This document shows positions 27,892 through 36,571 of a stretch of 64,000 nt of DNA, one piece after another; within the stretch, counting starts at the first letter, position 1, and each line of letters opens with the position of its first letter. This DNA is from SZUA-442 sp963792405 (GTDB taxonomy: Bacteria; Actinomycetota; Acidimicrobiia; Spongiisociales; UBA5794), in assembly GCA_963792405.1 (NCBI GenBank), contig CAWBVU010000006.1:620001-684000 (forward strand), written 5' to 3'. The notes under the pieces are model-generated. The model did no database searches. It saw nothing but the letters and a program-made list of their open reading frames with translations, and was not told the origin of the DNA. Both the position numbers and the translations under genes were made by a program.

Positions 27892-30800
27892 TTGGCTGAC
27901 AGCTTCGCCCATCTCCACGTCCACACCGAGTTCTCGATGCTCGACGGTGCGGCGAGGGTGGCCGACCTCGTCACGGCAGTCCGCAACGATGGGCAACCCG
28001 CGGTGGCGATCACCGACCACGGCGTGATGTACGGCGTCGTCGACTTCTCGAAAGCGGCCCGCGACGTCGGGATCAAGCCGATCATCGGCATCGAGGCGTA
28101 CCTGACGCCCGGAAGCCGGTTCGACCGGCCTCCGCGGCGCGACGACCGCAGGTATCACATGACGATCCTGGCCGAGAGCGACGTCGGGTACCGCAATCTC
28201 ATGCAGTTGGCGTCCAGGGCCTACAGCGAGGGTTTCTACTACAAGCCCCGCATGGATGCGGAACTCCTGTCGGAGTACAGCGAGGGGCTCATCGCGACCA
28301 CCGGGTGCCTCGGTGGGCACGTCCCGCAGCTCCTCGGCGTCGACGAGGCCGCAGACGACGACCAGCGTGGCCAGGAGCGCGACGTCGAGGCCGCCGTCGC
28401 CGCGGCGTCGATGTACCAGGACATCTTCGGGAAGGACAACTTCTTCGTCGAGATCCAGGACCACGGCATCCCCGCGCAGCGCCGGATCATGTCGGACCTC
28501 CTCGACATCTCGAAGCGCATCGGCGCCCCATTGCTCGCAGCGAACGACTCGCACTACACGCGGGCCGACGAGGCGGATGCCCACGACGCCCTGCTGTGCA
28601 TCCAGACGGGTTCGATGAAGTCGGAGGAGAAGCGGTTCAAGTTCCACTCCCAGGAGTTCTACGTCAAGTCCGCAGCCCAGATGCGGGTCCTGTTCCCTGA
28701 CGACGAGTTCCCCGCTGCGTGTGACAACACCCTGTGGATCGCGGAGCGCGCAGACGTCGAGATCGAGTTCGGGAGGATCCTGCTCCCGCAGTTCCCCGTC
28801 CCCGAGGGCCACGACGAGGACTCGTACCTCAGGCACCTCGTGATGGAGGGGGCGCGGGGCAGGTACGGCGCCCTCGACGACGCGACCATGGACCGGATCG
28901 ACTACGAGCTGCGTGTCATCTCCGATATGGGCTTCTCCGCCTACTTCCTCATCGTCTGGGACCTCATCGCCCATGCGGCATCAGAGGGCATCCGCACAGG
29001 ACCGGGGCGAGGCTCGGCGGCGGGGTCGATCGTCGCCTACTGCCTGCGGATCACGGACCTCGACCCGATCGAGTACGGGTTGATCTTCGAGCGCTTCCTC
29101 AATCCGGGGCGCAAGCAGATGCCGGACATCGACATGGACTTCGACGAGCGGTATCGCGGCGACATGATCAAGTACTGCGCGGACAAGTACGGCTCCGACC
29201 ATGTCGCCCAGATCATCACGTTCTCCACGATCAAGGGGAAGCAGGCCATCAGGGATGCGGCGAGGGTCCTCGACTATCCCTACTCGGCGGGTGACCAGCT
29301 CGCGAAGGCGATGCCTCCTGCGATCCTCGGCAACGATGCGACGATCGACCAGTGTCTCACGCCCCCCGGTCCCGAGGCGTCGAGCGCCGACAGGGACCAC
29401 TACGCAGCGGCGTCGGGCCTTCGCGAGCTGCTCGACACGATGGACGGAGCACGGGAGATCATCGAGACGGCGAGGGGACTCGAGGGGCTCCGACGTCAGG
29501 ACTCGATCCATGCGGCCGCGGTGGTCATCTCGCCGGAACCCCTCACGAACATCGTCCCGACCCAGCGCAAGGGCGAGGACGCCGAGGTGGTCACCCAGTA
29601 CGAGATGCAGGGGGTGGAGGCCCTCGGTCTCCTCAAGATGGACTTCCTCGGTCTGCGAAACCTCTCGACGATCGAGCGGTCGCTCGAACTCATCGAACGC
29701 AACACGGGGCATCGACCCGACATCGACAACGTGCCCCTCGACGACGAGGCCGTGTACGAGATGCTCCGACGCGGCGATTCGATCGGTGTGTTCCAGTTCG
29801 AGGGCGGGCCGATGCGTGCCCTCATGCGCAACCTCGGCCCCGACCGGTTCGAGCACCTGATCGCGCTCAATGCGCTCTACCGGCCGGGTGCCCTCGGCGC
29901 CGGTATGCACCTCGAGTACGCCGATCGCAAGAACGGCAAGGCCGCGGTCGAGTACCTCCATCGCGATCTCGAGCCGATCCTGTCGGACACCTATGGCATC
30001 ATGGTCTACCAGGAGCAGGTGATGCAGACGGCCCAGCGCATCGCAGGCTTCTCGATGGCCGATGCCGATGGTCTGCGCAAGGCGATGGGCAAGAAGATCC
30101 CCGCCCTCATGCGCGAGCAGGAGGAGAGGTTCGTCGCGGGCTCGGTCGCCAACGGGTACGACGAGCAGCTCGGGAGGGACCTGTTCGGGTTCATCGAGCA
30201 CTTCGCCGGGTATGGGTTCAACAAGTCGCACTCCGCCGCCTATGCGCTCGTCGCCTACCAGACGGCGTGGCTCAAGGCCCACCACCCCGCCGAGTACATG
30301 GCGGCGCTGCTCACGTCGGTCAAGCGCGACAAGGACAAGACGGCGTCCTACCTCCACGAGTGCCGGATGATGGGGATCCCCGTGATGGTTCCGGGTGTCA
30401 ACGTGTCGGAGCGGGACTTCCTCGCGCACGAGGGAAGGATCATCTTCGGCCTGTCGGCGGTGCGCAACGTCGGCGAGGCCGTCACGGACCTCATCGTCGC
30501 CGAGCGCGACAAGAACGGACCCTTCGTGTCGTTCACCGACTTCATCGATCGCGTCGACGTCCAGGTCCTCAACAAGCGCACCATCGAGTCGATGATCAAG
30601 GCAGGCGCCTTCGATTCGCTCGGCTACGCACGCAGAGGACTCCTCGAGGCATCCTATGGGCTCGTCGATGCCGTCATCGATCGGCGTAGGGCGGAGGAGG
30701 CCGGCCAGTACAGCCTGTTCGGTGGAGCCACCGACACGTCGACGGTCACGACCGCTGCAGATGTCCCGGAGCACGAATGGGACAAGAAGGTGAAGCTCGC

Positions 30801-31398
30801 CTTCGAGAAGGAGATGCTCGGACTCTACGTCTCGGACCACCCCCTCTTCGGCCTCGAGCGGTCGTTGTCGACGATGACCGACACCACCGTCCCCGCGTTG
30901 TGGGAGAGGGAGGACCGCAGCCAGGCGACCATCGCGGGGGTGGTGGGTTCGGTCAACCGCCGCTACACCCGCCAGGGGCAACCCATGGTGTACTTCGCCG
31001 TCGAGGACCTCCAGGGCAGCGTCGAGGCCGTGGCGTTCCCCAAGGTCGTTGCAGACTTCGGGCCGATGCTCAGGGAGGACGCCGTGCTGGTGCTGCGGGG
31101 CCGCGTCGACCATCGCGGCGACGACGTCAAGTTCATCGTCCAATCGGTTGCAGAGCCCGACCTCACGGCGGATCGCAGCGTCCGGCTCCGCGTCCCTGCG
31201 TCCCGACTGTCGCCGACGGTGGTCGCGAGGCTCAAGGATGTCCTCCAGAACCACCCCGGCACGGCGCCTGTCTACATCCACATGCAGGGCGACACGGGCG
31301 AGAAGGTGCTCAGGATCGGACCCGAACACCGGGTGGATCCTCGGTCCGCCCTCTTCGCCGAGCTCCAGGAGCTGTTCGGCCCGTCGTCGGTGTTCTGA
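27892..31398 (+). CDS. dnaE: DNA polymerase III alpha subunit
   Basis: The 1168-residue replicative polymerase. It contains an N-terminal PHP domain (HLHVHTEFSMLDG at about 6-18), palm with catalytic Asp412 and Asp414 in PDIDMDF and Asp584 in KMDFLGLRN, fingers and helix-hairpin-helix regions, and a C-terminal OB fold (ATIAGVVGSVNRRYTRQGQPM near 1004-1024, split). Length and layout match DnaE1. The only possible start after an in-frame TGA is the TTG at 27892, with a GAGG site 7 nt upstream. The gene stands alone, divergent from pfkA. Confidence 0.96.
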   Translation: MADSFAHLHVHTEFSMLDGAARVADLVTAVRNDGQPAVAITDHGVMYGVVDFSKAARDVGIKPIIGIEAYLTPGSRFDRPPRRDDRRYHMTILAESDVGYRNLMQLASRAYSEGFYYKPRMDAELLSEYSEGLIATTGCLGGHVPQLLGVDEAADDDQRGQERDVEAAVAAASMYQDIFGKDNFFVEIQDHGIPAQRRIMSDLLDISKRIGAPLLAANDSHYTRADEADAHDALLCIQTGSMKSEEKRFKFHSQEFYVKSAAQMRVLFPDDEFPAACDNTLWIAERADVEIEFGRILLPQFPVPEGHDEDSYLRHLVMEGARGRYGALDDATMDRIDYELRVISDMGFSAYFLIVWDLIAHAASEGIRTGPGRGSAAGSIVAYCLRITDLDPIEYGLIFERFLNPGRKQMPDIDMDFDERYRGDMIKYCADKYGSDHVAQIITFSTIKGKQAIRDAARVLDYPYSAGDQLAKAMPPAILGNDATIDQCLTPPGPEASSADRDHYAAASGLRELLDTMDGAREIIETARGLEGLRRQDSIHAAAVVISPEPLTNIVPTQRKGEDAEVVTQYEMQGVEALGLLKMDFLGLRNLSTIERSLELIERNTGHRPDIDNVPLDDEAVYEMLRRGDSIGVFQFEGGPMRALMRNLGPDRFEHLIALNALYRPGALGAGMHLEYADRKNGKAAVEYLHRDLEPILSDTYGIMVYQEQVMQTAQRIAGFSMADADGLRKAMGKKIPALMREQEERFVAGSVANGYDEQLGRDLFGFIEHFAGYGFNKSHSAAYALVAYQTAWLKAHHPAEYMAALLTSVKRDKDKTASYLHECRMMGIPVMVPGVNVSERDFLAHEGRIIFGLSAVRNVGEAVTDLIVAERDKNGPFVSFTDFIDRVDVQVLNKRTIESMIKAGAFDSLGYARRGLLEASYGLVDAVIDRRRAEEAGQYSLFGGATDTSTVTTAADVPEHEWDKKVKLAFEKEMLGLYVSDHPLFGLERSLSTMTDTTVPALWEREDRSQATIAGVVGSVNRRYTRQGQPMVYFAVEDLQGSVEAVAFPKVVADFGPMLREDAVLVLRGRVDHRGDDVKFIVQSVAEPDLTADRSVRLRVPASRLSPTVVARLKDVLQNHPGTAPVYIHMQGDTGEKVLRIGPEHRVDPRSALFAELQELFGPSSVF

Positions 31399-31442
31399 GG
31401 GGGCAGGGACTCATTGCGGGCGGATGGGCACCGTGCGCGACG

Positions 31443-32495
31443 TCAATCCTCGAGGGGGAGGGCCGCGAGGAGGCCGCCCGAGGCCACGAGCTCCTCGAGG
31501 TCGTCGAGCGTGTCCGGCGGAGGCGACTGCCAGGGCACCGTGTGGACCCCGAGCGCGTACCGTGCGGACAACTCCACGATGGCGTCGGCCTGGCGCCTGG
31601 CCTCGGCACCCCACTCCCTCAGGTTCGCCCTGGCGTTCGACCGCAGGTCGGCATCGTCGATCCCCCTGACCGGCCGATCGGCGTCGACGATCCACTCGGT
31701 GGGAAGCGCGCGGTTGAAGATGATGCCCACGGGTGCGATCCGGATGCCCTCGAGCTCGCGGAAGAACCGGTGCGTCTCATGGAGGGGCGTCGGGTCCGCC
31801 GTCGTCGCGATCAGGGTGTGCGAGGCCCGCAGATAGCGCTCGATCGTCCGCGACCTCGCTGCGAGCGCGTCGTACATCGTCCTGAGGTCGATGAGGAAGT
31901 CCGCGACGTCCGACAGCATGGGACCTCCGAGGATGGAGTCGGCGAGGCGCAGCATCGGCCTCGCCGTGAACCGATACAGGACGTTCCGGCCGGGGAGATG
32001 GGAACCGGTCAGCCACTTGAGCAGCTTGCCGGACACCAGGTCGCCGGTCGTGGCGGGCGCCCTGAAGAAGTCGATGCCGCCGCCGGACGGCGGGGTGTCC
32101 ACGACGATGACGTCCCACGACGAGGTCTCGATGAACTCGGCCATCCGCTCGCCGGCGGCATACGCCTGCGCCGCGGGGAAACGGTCGGCGATGGCGCGGA
32201 AGTAGGGATTGACGAGCAGCCGATCACCCACTTCCGGCTCGGCGTAGCGATGGATGATGGCCTCCCACGAGGCGGAGACGTCGAGCATCGCCGCCCACAG
32301 GCCGTCGATGCCGACCACGGGCTGCGGCTCGTCACCGAGCACGGCGATACCGAGGGCGTCGGCGAGCCGCTTCGCAGGGTCGATCGTGAGCACGAGGGTC
32401 CGCGCCCCACGCCGTGCGATGGCGACCCCGAGCGCTGCCGACAGCGTGGTCTTGCCGACCCCGCCTGCGCCCGTGACGATCACGGTGCGGGTCAC
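31443..32495 (-). CDS. ArsA/Get3-family ATPase, second of a tandem pair
   Basis: A 350-residue P-loop ATPase. The GAGGVGKTT loop is at residues 9-17, and IDPAKRLADALG and DTPPSGGGIDFFRAP carry the switch and nucleotide-sensing regions. It is related to ArsA/Get3 and to the paired mycobacterial proteins Rv3679-Rv3680. No arsenite transporter gene is adjacent, so arsenic transport is not implied. The GTG start at 32495 overlaps the upstream paralogue (GTGA), suggesting equal expression and a heteromeric complex. The exact client is unknown. Confidence 0.85.
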   Translation of the reverse strand: MTRTVIVTGAGGVGKTTLSAALGVAIARRGARTLVLTIDPAKRLADALGIAVLGDEPQPVVGIDGLWAAMLDVSASWEAIIHRYAEPEVGDRLLVNPYFRAIADRFPAAQAYAAGERMAEFIETSSWDVIVVDTPPSGGGIDFFRAPATTGDLVSGKLLKWLTGSHLPGRNVLYRFTARPMLRLADSILGGPMLSDVADFLIDLRTMYDALAARSRTIERYLRASHTLIATTADPTPLHETHRFFRELEGIRIAPVGIIFNRALPTEWIVDADRPVRGIDDADLRSNARANLREWGAEARRQADAIVELSARYALGVHTVPWQSPPPDTLDDLEELVASGGLLAALPLED

Positions 32496-33352
32496 GGCGT
32501 CACCTCGAGCGCGTCGGCGAGTTGGAGCGCCACTTCGCCAGGCGTCAGGACACCGCGCAGGAACGGCAGCCTCGCCTCGTGCCTGATCTGGCCTCCCCAC
32601 AGTTCCTGCTGCTGCTCCATCGTGACCTGCATGCGCGCCGCATCACGAACCGACCCCGCCGGGAGCTCGTCGAGGTCCGCCTCGGAGATGCCACTCGGGA
32701 GGAGCCACCGGTTGAGCATCACGGTCGGTCGCGGGCAGAGGTGCTCCCCCTCGAGCGCGTCGAGTGTCTCGATCGTCTCGCGGACCGGGAGTTCGGCGGG
32801 TGTGGTGACGAGGACGACCCTGGTGGTGGAGGGATCCTCGAGCGTGGCCGTGAGCCTGTCGGCCTGCCTCCTGACGTTGCCCGTCGGAACGAGTTCGGAG
32901 ATCGTCGAGGGCGCCCGGAGGTAGGACTGCAGCTGCCCGAGTGACGGCGCGTCGACGATCACGACGTCCCATCGCCCCCGCCAGACCTCGTAGATGGGCT
33001 TCCCGATACTGATGATCTCCCTCACGCCCGGCGCCGTGTCGGCGAGGACCGTGAGGGCGCTGGCGAGCTGCCGTGTGGGAGCGCCCTGCGGGACGTGGAG
33101 TTGGAGCTTGAGGTACTCGTCGAGGGCCGTGGCACGGTCCATCTCCATGGCGAACAGGCCTGGTCTGACCTCGACGGGCTGGTACGAGAGGTCGTTCCGC
33201 CTCAGGTGGGTCCCGAGTCCCAGGTTCCCCCCCATGTCGATGGCGAGCACCGTGTCCCCGCGACGTGCGCGTTCGATGGCCAGGGCGGCCGCGACCGCGG
33301 ACTTGCCGGTGCCCCCCTTCCCGGAGACGAAGGTCAGAAGCGTGTGCGCCAT
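32492..33352 (-). CDS. ArsA/Get3-family ATPase, first of a tandem pair
   Basis: A 286-residue P-loop ATPase beginning with the deviant Walker A SGKGGTGKSA (residues 10-19), followed by the switch I region IDMGGNLGLGTHLRR and VVIVDAPSLGQLQSYLRAP. It is shorter than its downstream partner and more diverged. In mycobacteria the equivalent pair forms a two-subunit Get3-like complex; the same is inferred here. The ATG at 33352 is 7 nt from a TAGCCT -10 element, so the transcript looks leaderless, although GGAGGG directly abuts the ATG. Confidence 0.83.
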   Translation of the reverse strand: MAHTLLTFVSGKGGTGKSAVAAALAIERARRGDTVLAIDMGGNLGLGTHLRRNDLSYQPVEVRPGLFAMEMDRATALDEYLKLQLHVPQGAPTRQLASALTVLADTAPGVREIISIGKPIYEVWRGRWDVVIVDAPSLGQLQSYLRAPSTISELVPTGNVRRQADRLTATLEDPSTTRVVLVTTPAELPVRETIETLDALEGEHLCPRPTVMLNRWLLPSGISEADLDELPAGSVRDAARMQVTMEQQQELWGGQIRHEARLPFLRGVLTPGEVALQLADALEVTP

Positions 33353-33359
33353 CCCTCCG

Positions 33360-33365
33360 AGGCTA
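33360..33365 (-). promoter_or_regulatory. -10 element TAGCCT of the ArsA-like operon
   Basis: On the minus strand TAGCCT ends 7 nt before the ATG at 33352, positioned for leaderless transcription. Confidence 0.5.
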
Positions 33366-33389
33366 GTTCCGCAGCCATGGCAGGTCGCC

Positions 33390-33395
33390 TACGCT
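33390..33395 (+). promoter_or_regulatory. -10 element TACGCT of the small 33423 gene
   Basis: TACGCT lies 27 nt before the GTG at 33423, which also has a GGAGG site, so this gene would have a short conventional leader. It faces away from the minus-strand element at 33360-33365. Confidence 0.45.
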
Positions 33396-33422
33396 GAGGG
33401 GGACCAGTGGATCGGAGGACCT

Positions 33423-33635
33423 GTGGCGCAACTCGACATGGATGAATTCCTGCAGCGCTTCGCCGACAGGGCGGAGGCGGTCAAGGAGCGGGGTGTGCCC
33501 CCGCTCGAGGGTCAGGCACGGAAAGCGTTCATCGAGAGCGCGGAGAAGGACTACCTCGACTACTCACTCATCGCCGCGGCATCGTGGACGGTCGAGGACG
33601 GGAACCTCGTGTTGAGGATCCCGATCGGCGGCTGA
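33423..33635 (+). CDS. Small conserved-looking protein of unknown function
   Basis: A 70-residue soluble protein starting MAQLDMDEFLQRFADRAEAVKERG. It is acidic and helical in the N-terminal half, with a short strand-forming end (WTVEDGNLVLRIPIGG). No family was recognised. A real gene is supported by a -10 element, a GGAGG site 3-4 nt upstream of the GTG, and codon use like its neighbours. It is tail to tail with the ThyX-like gene, 12 nt apart, and head to head with the ArsA-like pair. Confidence 0.65.
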   Translation: MAQLDMDEFLQRFADRAEAVKERGVPPLEGQARKAFIESAEKDYLDYSLIAAASWTVEDGNLVLRIPIGG

Positions 33636-33647
33636 CGCCGCCCGTGT

Positions 33648-35297
33648 TCATCCCATCGGCTCGGCGATGCCGAGGGCGGCACGTTTCGCTGCAGCCCGGC
33701 GCTCCGTCTCGATCCGTGCGAGGTCGTAGTCGGCATGGTCGACGAACTGCATCGCGGCGGCGATGCGCCGATGGCCGGCGACGTCCCTGATCTGGTCGTG
33801 CATGAGCTGGCAGACCCTCCGGTAGTCGGGGTGGCCACCCTGCTGCGTCCGCAGCTCGAGCATGTGGAACGCCTCCCTCGCGTTGAGGTTCATCGAGAAG
33901 CGGACGTTGTAGGCGAACGGAACCACGTACTGGGCGACCCGGGTCGACGTGGCCTCCGCCACCGCTTCGTACAGGCCGGCCATGGCATCGAGTGACTCAC
34001 GCCACGCCTCCTCGGCGCCGATGTCGACGATCGAGGAGGGAACCACGAACCCGTTGTTCGGCGACAGGTCCTGCCATTCGAGGGTCAGCATCCGGTGCCG
34101 CTGGAGATCGCGGAATATCCCGTAGTCGCACAGGACGTCGAAGCGGTAGAAGGTCTGCTCCATCGCCCTTCCGGGCTTGTGCCGTCGATTGGTCCGATCA
34201 CCCACGTAGGCGGCGAAGATCTCATCGACCTGCGCCTCGTCCATCCCTGCGACGATCTCCCTGATCTGCACCTCTGGCAGGTCCGACGTGGCGTAGAGGG
34301 CCGCTGCCGCGACCTTGCGCTCGCCGTCGGGGTCGAACTCGACGAGGGTCACGGGCCCCGCGGGATGCGGCGCCGCTCCGAAGGACGCGGAGATCTCCCG
34401 CATGCGCGCCGTATTCGTCGCCAGGTAGGCGGTCCAGGCGCCGCCGCGGTCGGGGACGTCCACTCGCTTCATGAAGGACGGGATGACCTGCCTGAGCTCC
34501 TCGAGCATCCTCTCGCCGAACCACCGCACCTCCTCGAGGGGGTTCGCCGCCATCCTGAGGAGCAGTGTCTCGTAGGCCTGGCCGGAGGCGAAGATGCCGA
34601 CGTTCGACAGCGTCGATGCGGGGAGGAGGCCCCTGGCGTCGTCGCACGCCTTCGCCCTGATCGTCGACGTCCAGACGAACGTGGAATCCCCCTGCTGCTT
34701 CGGATACAGGGCCTCGTAGTAGGCGACGAGGCGTGCGACCACGTCGCTGTACGTGCGGAACAGGGCATCCATCTCCGCGACGTAGCGCTCGGCGAGGCCT
34801 GCACCCCGCAGCTCGGTCGGGATCTGGTAGCGATACCGACCGCCGAGCTCCTCGTCGTAGAAGATGTAGCGGGTCGACTGCTCCAGGTAGGACGCAAGGC
34901 GACCCCACTCGAGCACCTTCGTGAGGATGTTCGATGCCTGCTCGACCGCGATGTGGGCGGCGCCGAGCTGTGCGACCGAGTCGTCGCCGTACTGCGTGAA
35001 CACCCTGTCGTACAGCGCCTCTGCGCGTTCGAGGCCCACAGGGGAGCCCTCGACCCGCTGCGACGCGATCGTCGTGATGCCGAGGTCCGGGTCGCCGGCG
35101 AACTCGTCGAGGAACAGCCTGCGCACCGATTTCGAGGAGCGGCTGTAGCGTGCGAAGAGGGCGCCCTTCACGACCTCGGGCAGGCCTCGGATCGCGAACA
35201 CAGGGCCATCGAGGTTCGTGAACCAGGGCGCGAGGATCTCGCGCTCGGCATCGGTGAACGTCTCGACGTGGAAGGGCGGCGCGGGGGTCTGGCTCAC
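33648..35297 (-). CDS. Duplicated ThyX-fold protein (FAD-dependent thymidylate synthase-like)
   Basis: A 549-residue protein that looks like two ThyX domains in tandem, about twice the usual length. The first half has WGRLASYLEQSTRY (131-144), which aligns with the ThyX signature RHRxxSxNExSxRY but has lost the RHR. The second half has RHRMLTLEWQDLS (400-412), keeping RHR but not the NEQSTRY part. Each half also has a plausible nucleotide-binding C-terminal region (RAKACDDARGLLPAST near 214-229; NVRFSMNLNAREAFHMLELR near 464-483). One composite active site per chain is possible. Whether it makes dTMP is unproven. GTG start with a GAGGAG site. Confidence 0.75.
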   Translation of the reverse strand: MSQTPAPPFHVETFTDAEREILAPWFTNLDGPVFAIRGLPEVVKGALFARYSRSSKSVRRLFLDEFAGDPDLGITTIASQRVEGSPVGLERAEALYDRVFTQYGDDSVAQLGAAHIAVEQASNILTKVLEWGRLASYLEQSTRYIFYDEELGGRYRYQIPTELRGAGLAERYVAEMDALFRTYSDVVARLVAYYEALYPKQQGDSTFVWTSTIRAKACDDARGLLPASTLSNVGIFASGQAYETLLLRMAANPLEEVRWFGERMLEELRQVIPSFMKRVDVPDRGGAWTAYLATNTARMREISASFGAAPHPAGPVTLVEFDPDGERKVAAAALYATSDLPEVQIREIVAGMDEAQVDEIFAAYVGDRTNRRHKPGRAMEQTFYRFDVLCDYGIFRDLQRHRMLTLEWQDLSPNNGFVVPSSIVDIGAEEAWRESLDAMAGLYEAVAEATSTRVAQYVVPFAYNVRFSMNLNAREAFHMLELRTQQGGHPDYRRVCQLMHDQIRDVAGHRRIAAAMQFVDHADYDLARIETERRAAAKRAALGIAEPMG

Positions 35298-35363
35298 GGC
35301 GGTGGTCTCCTCGATGCCGCACCGTACACCCGACCGGATACCTCGGCAATCGAGGGTGCTCGG

Positions 35364-35369
35364 TAGCCT
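35364..35369 (+). promoter_or_regulatory. -10 element TAGCCT for a leaderless small membrane protein gene
   Basis: TAGCCT ends exactly 6 nt before the ATG at 35376; no ribosome site lies between. Confidence 0.5.
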
Positions 35370-35375
35370 CGCACC

Positions 35376-35645
35376 ATGGCCTTCGTGAGATTCGTGATGG
35401 GCGGGCTGATCGCCATGGGAGTGCTCGTCGTGGCGGTGCCCGCCGTCGTCCTCGTCGATCTCGCGTCCGGCGGGACGGGACTCGGGCTGTGCCCCGCGGG
35501 CCTGGGCACCTGTGCCACCTCGATGTACACCATCGCGGAGCTTGCCGTGATCCTCCTCCTGACGCTTGCGTTCATCGCGACGGGCATCGCCCTCTGTGCG
35601 AGGTTCCTCCGGCGGCGCGGACAGGGATCAGTGGGCGTCGGATAG
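35376..35645 (+). CDS. Small membrane protein of unknown function
   Basis: An 89-residue protein with two predicted membrane helices (about 5-28 and 52-76) joined by a Gly-rich extracytoplasmic loop with two cysteines (LGLCPAGLGTC), and a short basic C-terminus (RRRGQ). No family was recognised. A -10 element 6 nt before the ATG supports expression. Its last 18 nt overlap the convergent DMT transporter gene. Confidence 0.6.
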   Translation: MAFVRFVMGGLIAMGVLVVAVPAVVLVDLASGGTGLGLCPAGLGTCATSMYTIAELAVILLLTLAFIATGIALCARFLRRRGQGSVGVG

Positions 35646-36512
35646 GGCTTCCGCCGTGCGGATGTCCGCATCCTCGGGTGGCGAGAAGACGAGGACCACG
35701 TAGGTCCCAACCACGATCATGGCGGCGCCGAGCCACCCCCTCGTGGTGAGGCGCTCCCCGAGGACCACCGCGGCGGTCGCCACGGCGAACACGGGCTCGA
35801 GAGCGAGCACGATGGCCGTGCGGGAAGGGCCGACGACGGTCTGCGCCCACACCTGCATCAGGAACGCCCCGCAGGTCACGAGGATGGCCGTCGCGAGCAG
35901 GGTGGGCAGCGCGCTCGCGGGTGGCAGCGGTGCGCGTTCGACGATCGCCGAGACGCCGAGCGCGAGGACGGCGGTGACGAATAGCTGGACCGCGGTGAAC
36001 CCCACGACGCGGTGGCGTGGTGCCATCCTGGCGAGGGCGAGGATGTGGAAGGCGTAGGCGATGGCGCACATCACCGTCCACAGATCACCTGCGCTCAGCA
36101 CGAAGTCGTCGGTGACGGTCAGCGCCGCCAACCCGGCGATCGAGAGGACCGCACCGGCGAGCGTCGATGGGGCGGGGCGCGCCCGACGGAACGCCGCGGC
36201 CGCCAAGGGGGTGAAGACCACGTACAGGCCGGTGATGAGACCGGAGTTCGTCGCTGACGTCTGCTCGAGGCCGATCGTCTGGGTCGCGTAGCCGATGAAC
36301 AGCAGCGACCCGGCGATGCCGCCGTCCCTCCACACGGAGCGGCCCGCGGGCCTCCCGATGGCGAGGAGCACTGCGGCGCCGAGGAGGAACCGCCATCCCA
36401 CGAACGACAGCGGAGGCATCAGGGTGAGCGCGTCCTTGACGGCCACGAAGGTCATGCCGAAGAGCGCGGCCGCGACCGCGAGGAGGGCGAGGGCGAGGAC
36501 ACGGACGTTCAT
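35628..36512 (-). CDS. EamA-family (DMT superfamily) transporter
   Basis: A 294-residue protein with about 10 membrane helices arranged as two EamA repeats. The first repeat includes FGMTFVAVKDALTLMPPLSFVGWRFLLGA (about 18-46, split) and the second EPVFAVATAAVVLGERLTTRGWLGAAMIVVGTYV (split), both typical. Members export amino acids or other metabolites; the substrate is unknown. On the minus strand a TAGGCT -10 element (36523-36528) lies 10 nt before the ATG, so any leader is only a few nucleotides. The end overlaps a convergent small gene. Confidence 0.88.
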   Translation of the reverse strand: MNVRVLALALLAVAAALFGMTFVAVKDALTLMPPLSFVGWRFLLGAAVLLAIGRPAGRSVWRDGGIAGSLLFIGYATQTIGLEQTSATNSGLITGLYVVFTPLAAAAFRRARPAPSTLAGAVLSIAGLAALTVTDDFVLSAGDLWTVMCAIAYAFHILALARMAPRHRVVGFTAVQLFVTAVLALGVSAIVERAPLPPASALPTLLATAILVTCGAFLMQVWAQTVVGPSRTAIVLALEPVFAVATAAVVLGERLTTRGWLGAAMIVVGTYVVLVFSPPEDADIRTAEALSDAH

Positions 36513-36559
36513 CGGCCGTTGCAGCCTACGGATGCGTGTGTCGTGATCGCCGTGGCGGG

Positions 36560-36565
36560 TACGCT
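36560..36565 (+). promoter_or_regulatory. -10 element TACGCT for leaderless 36572 gene
   Basis: TACGCT ends 6 nt before the ATG at 36572, the same spacing as at other leaderless genes here. It decides between this ATG and an upstream in-frame ATG at 36536. Confidence 0.5.
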
Positions 36566-36571
36566 CGTGCG

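Noticed and set aside
28981..31329. 782-codon open frame antisense to dnaE
   Set aside because: Same composition effect; it mirrors the dnaE codons and has no domain of its own.
31443..33352. Arsenic resistance locus
   Set aside because: Only ArsA-like ATPases are present. There is no arsB, arsC, arsR or arsD, and the pair resembles mycobacterial Get3-like proteins more closely.
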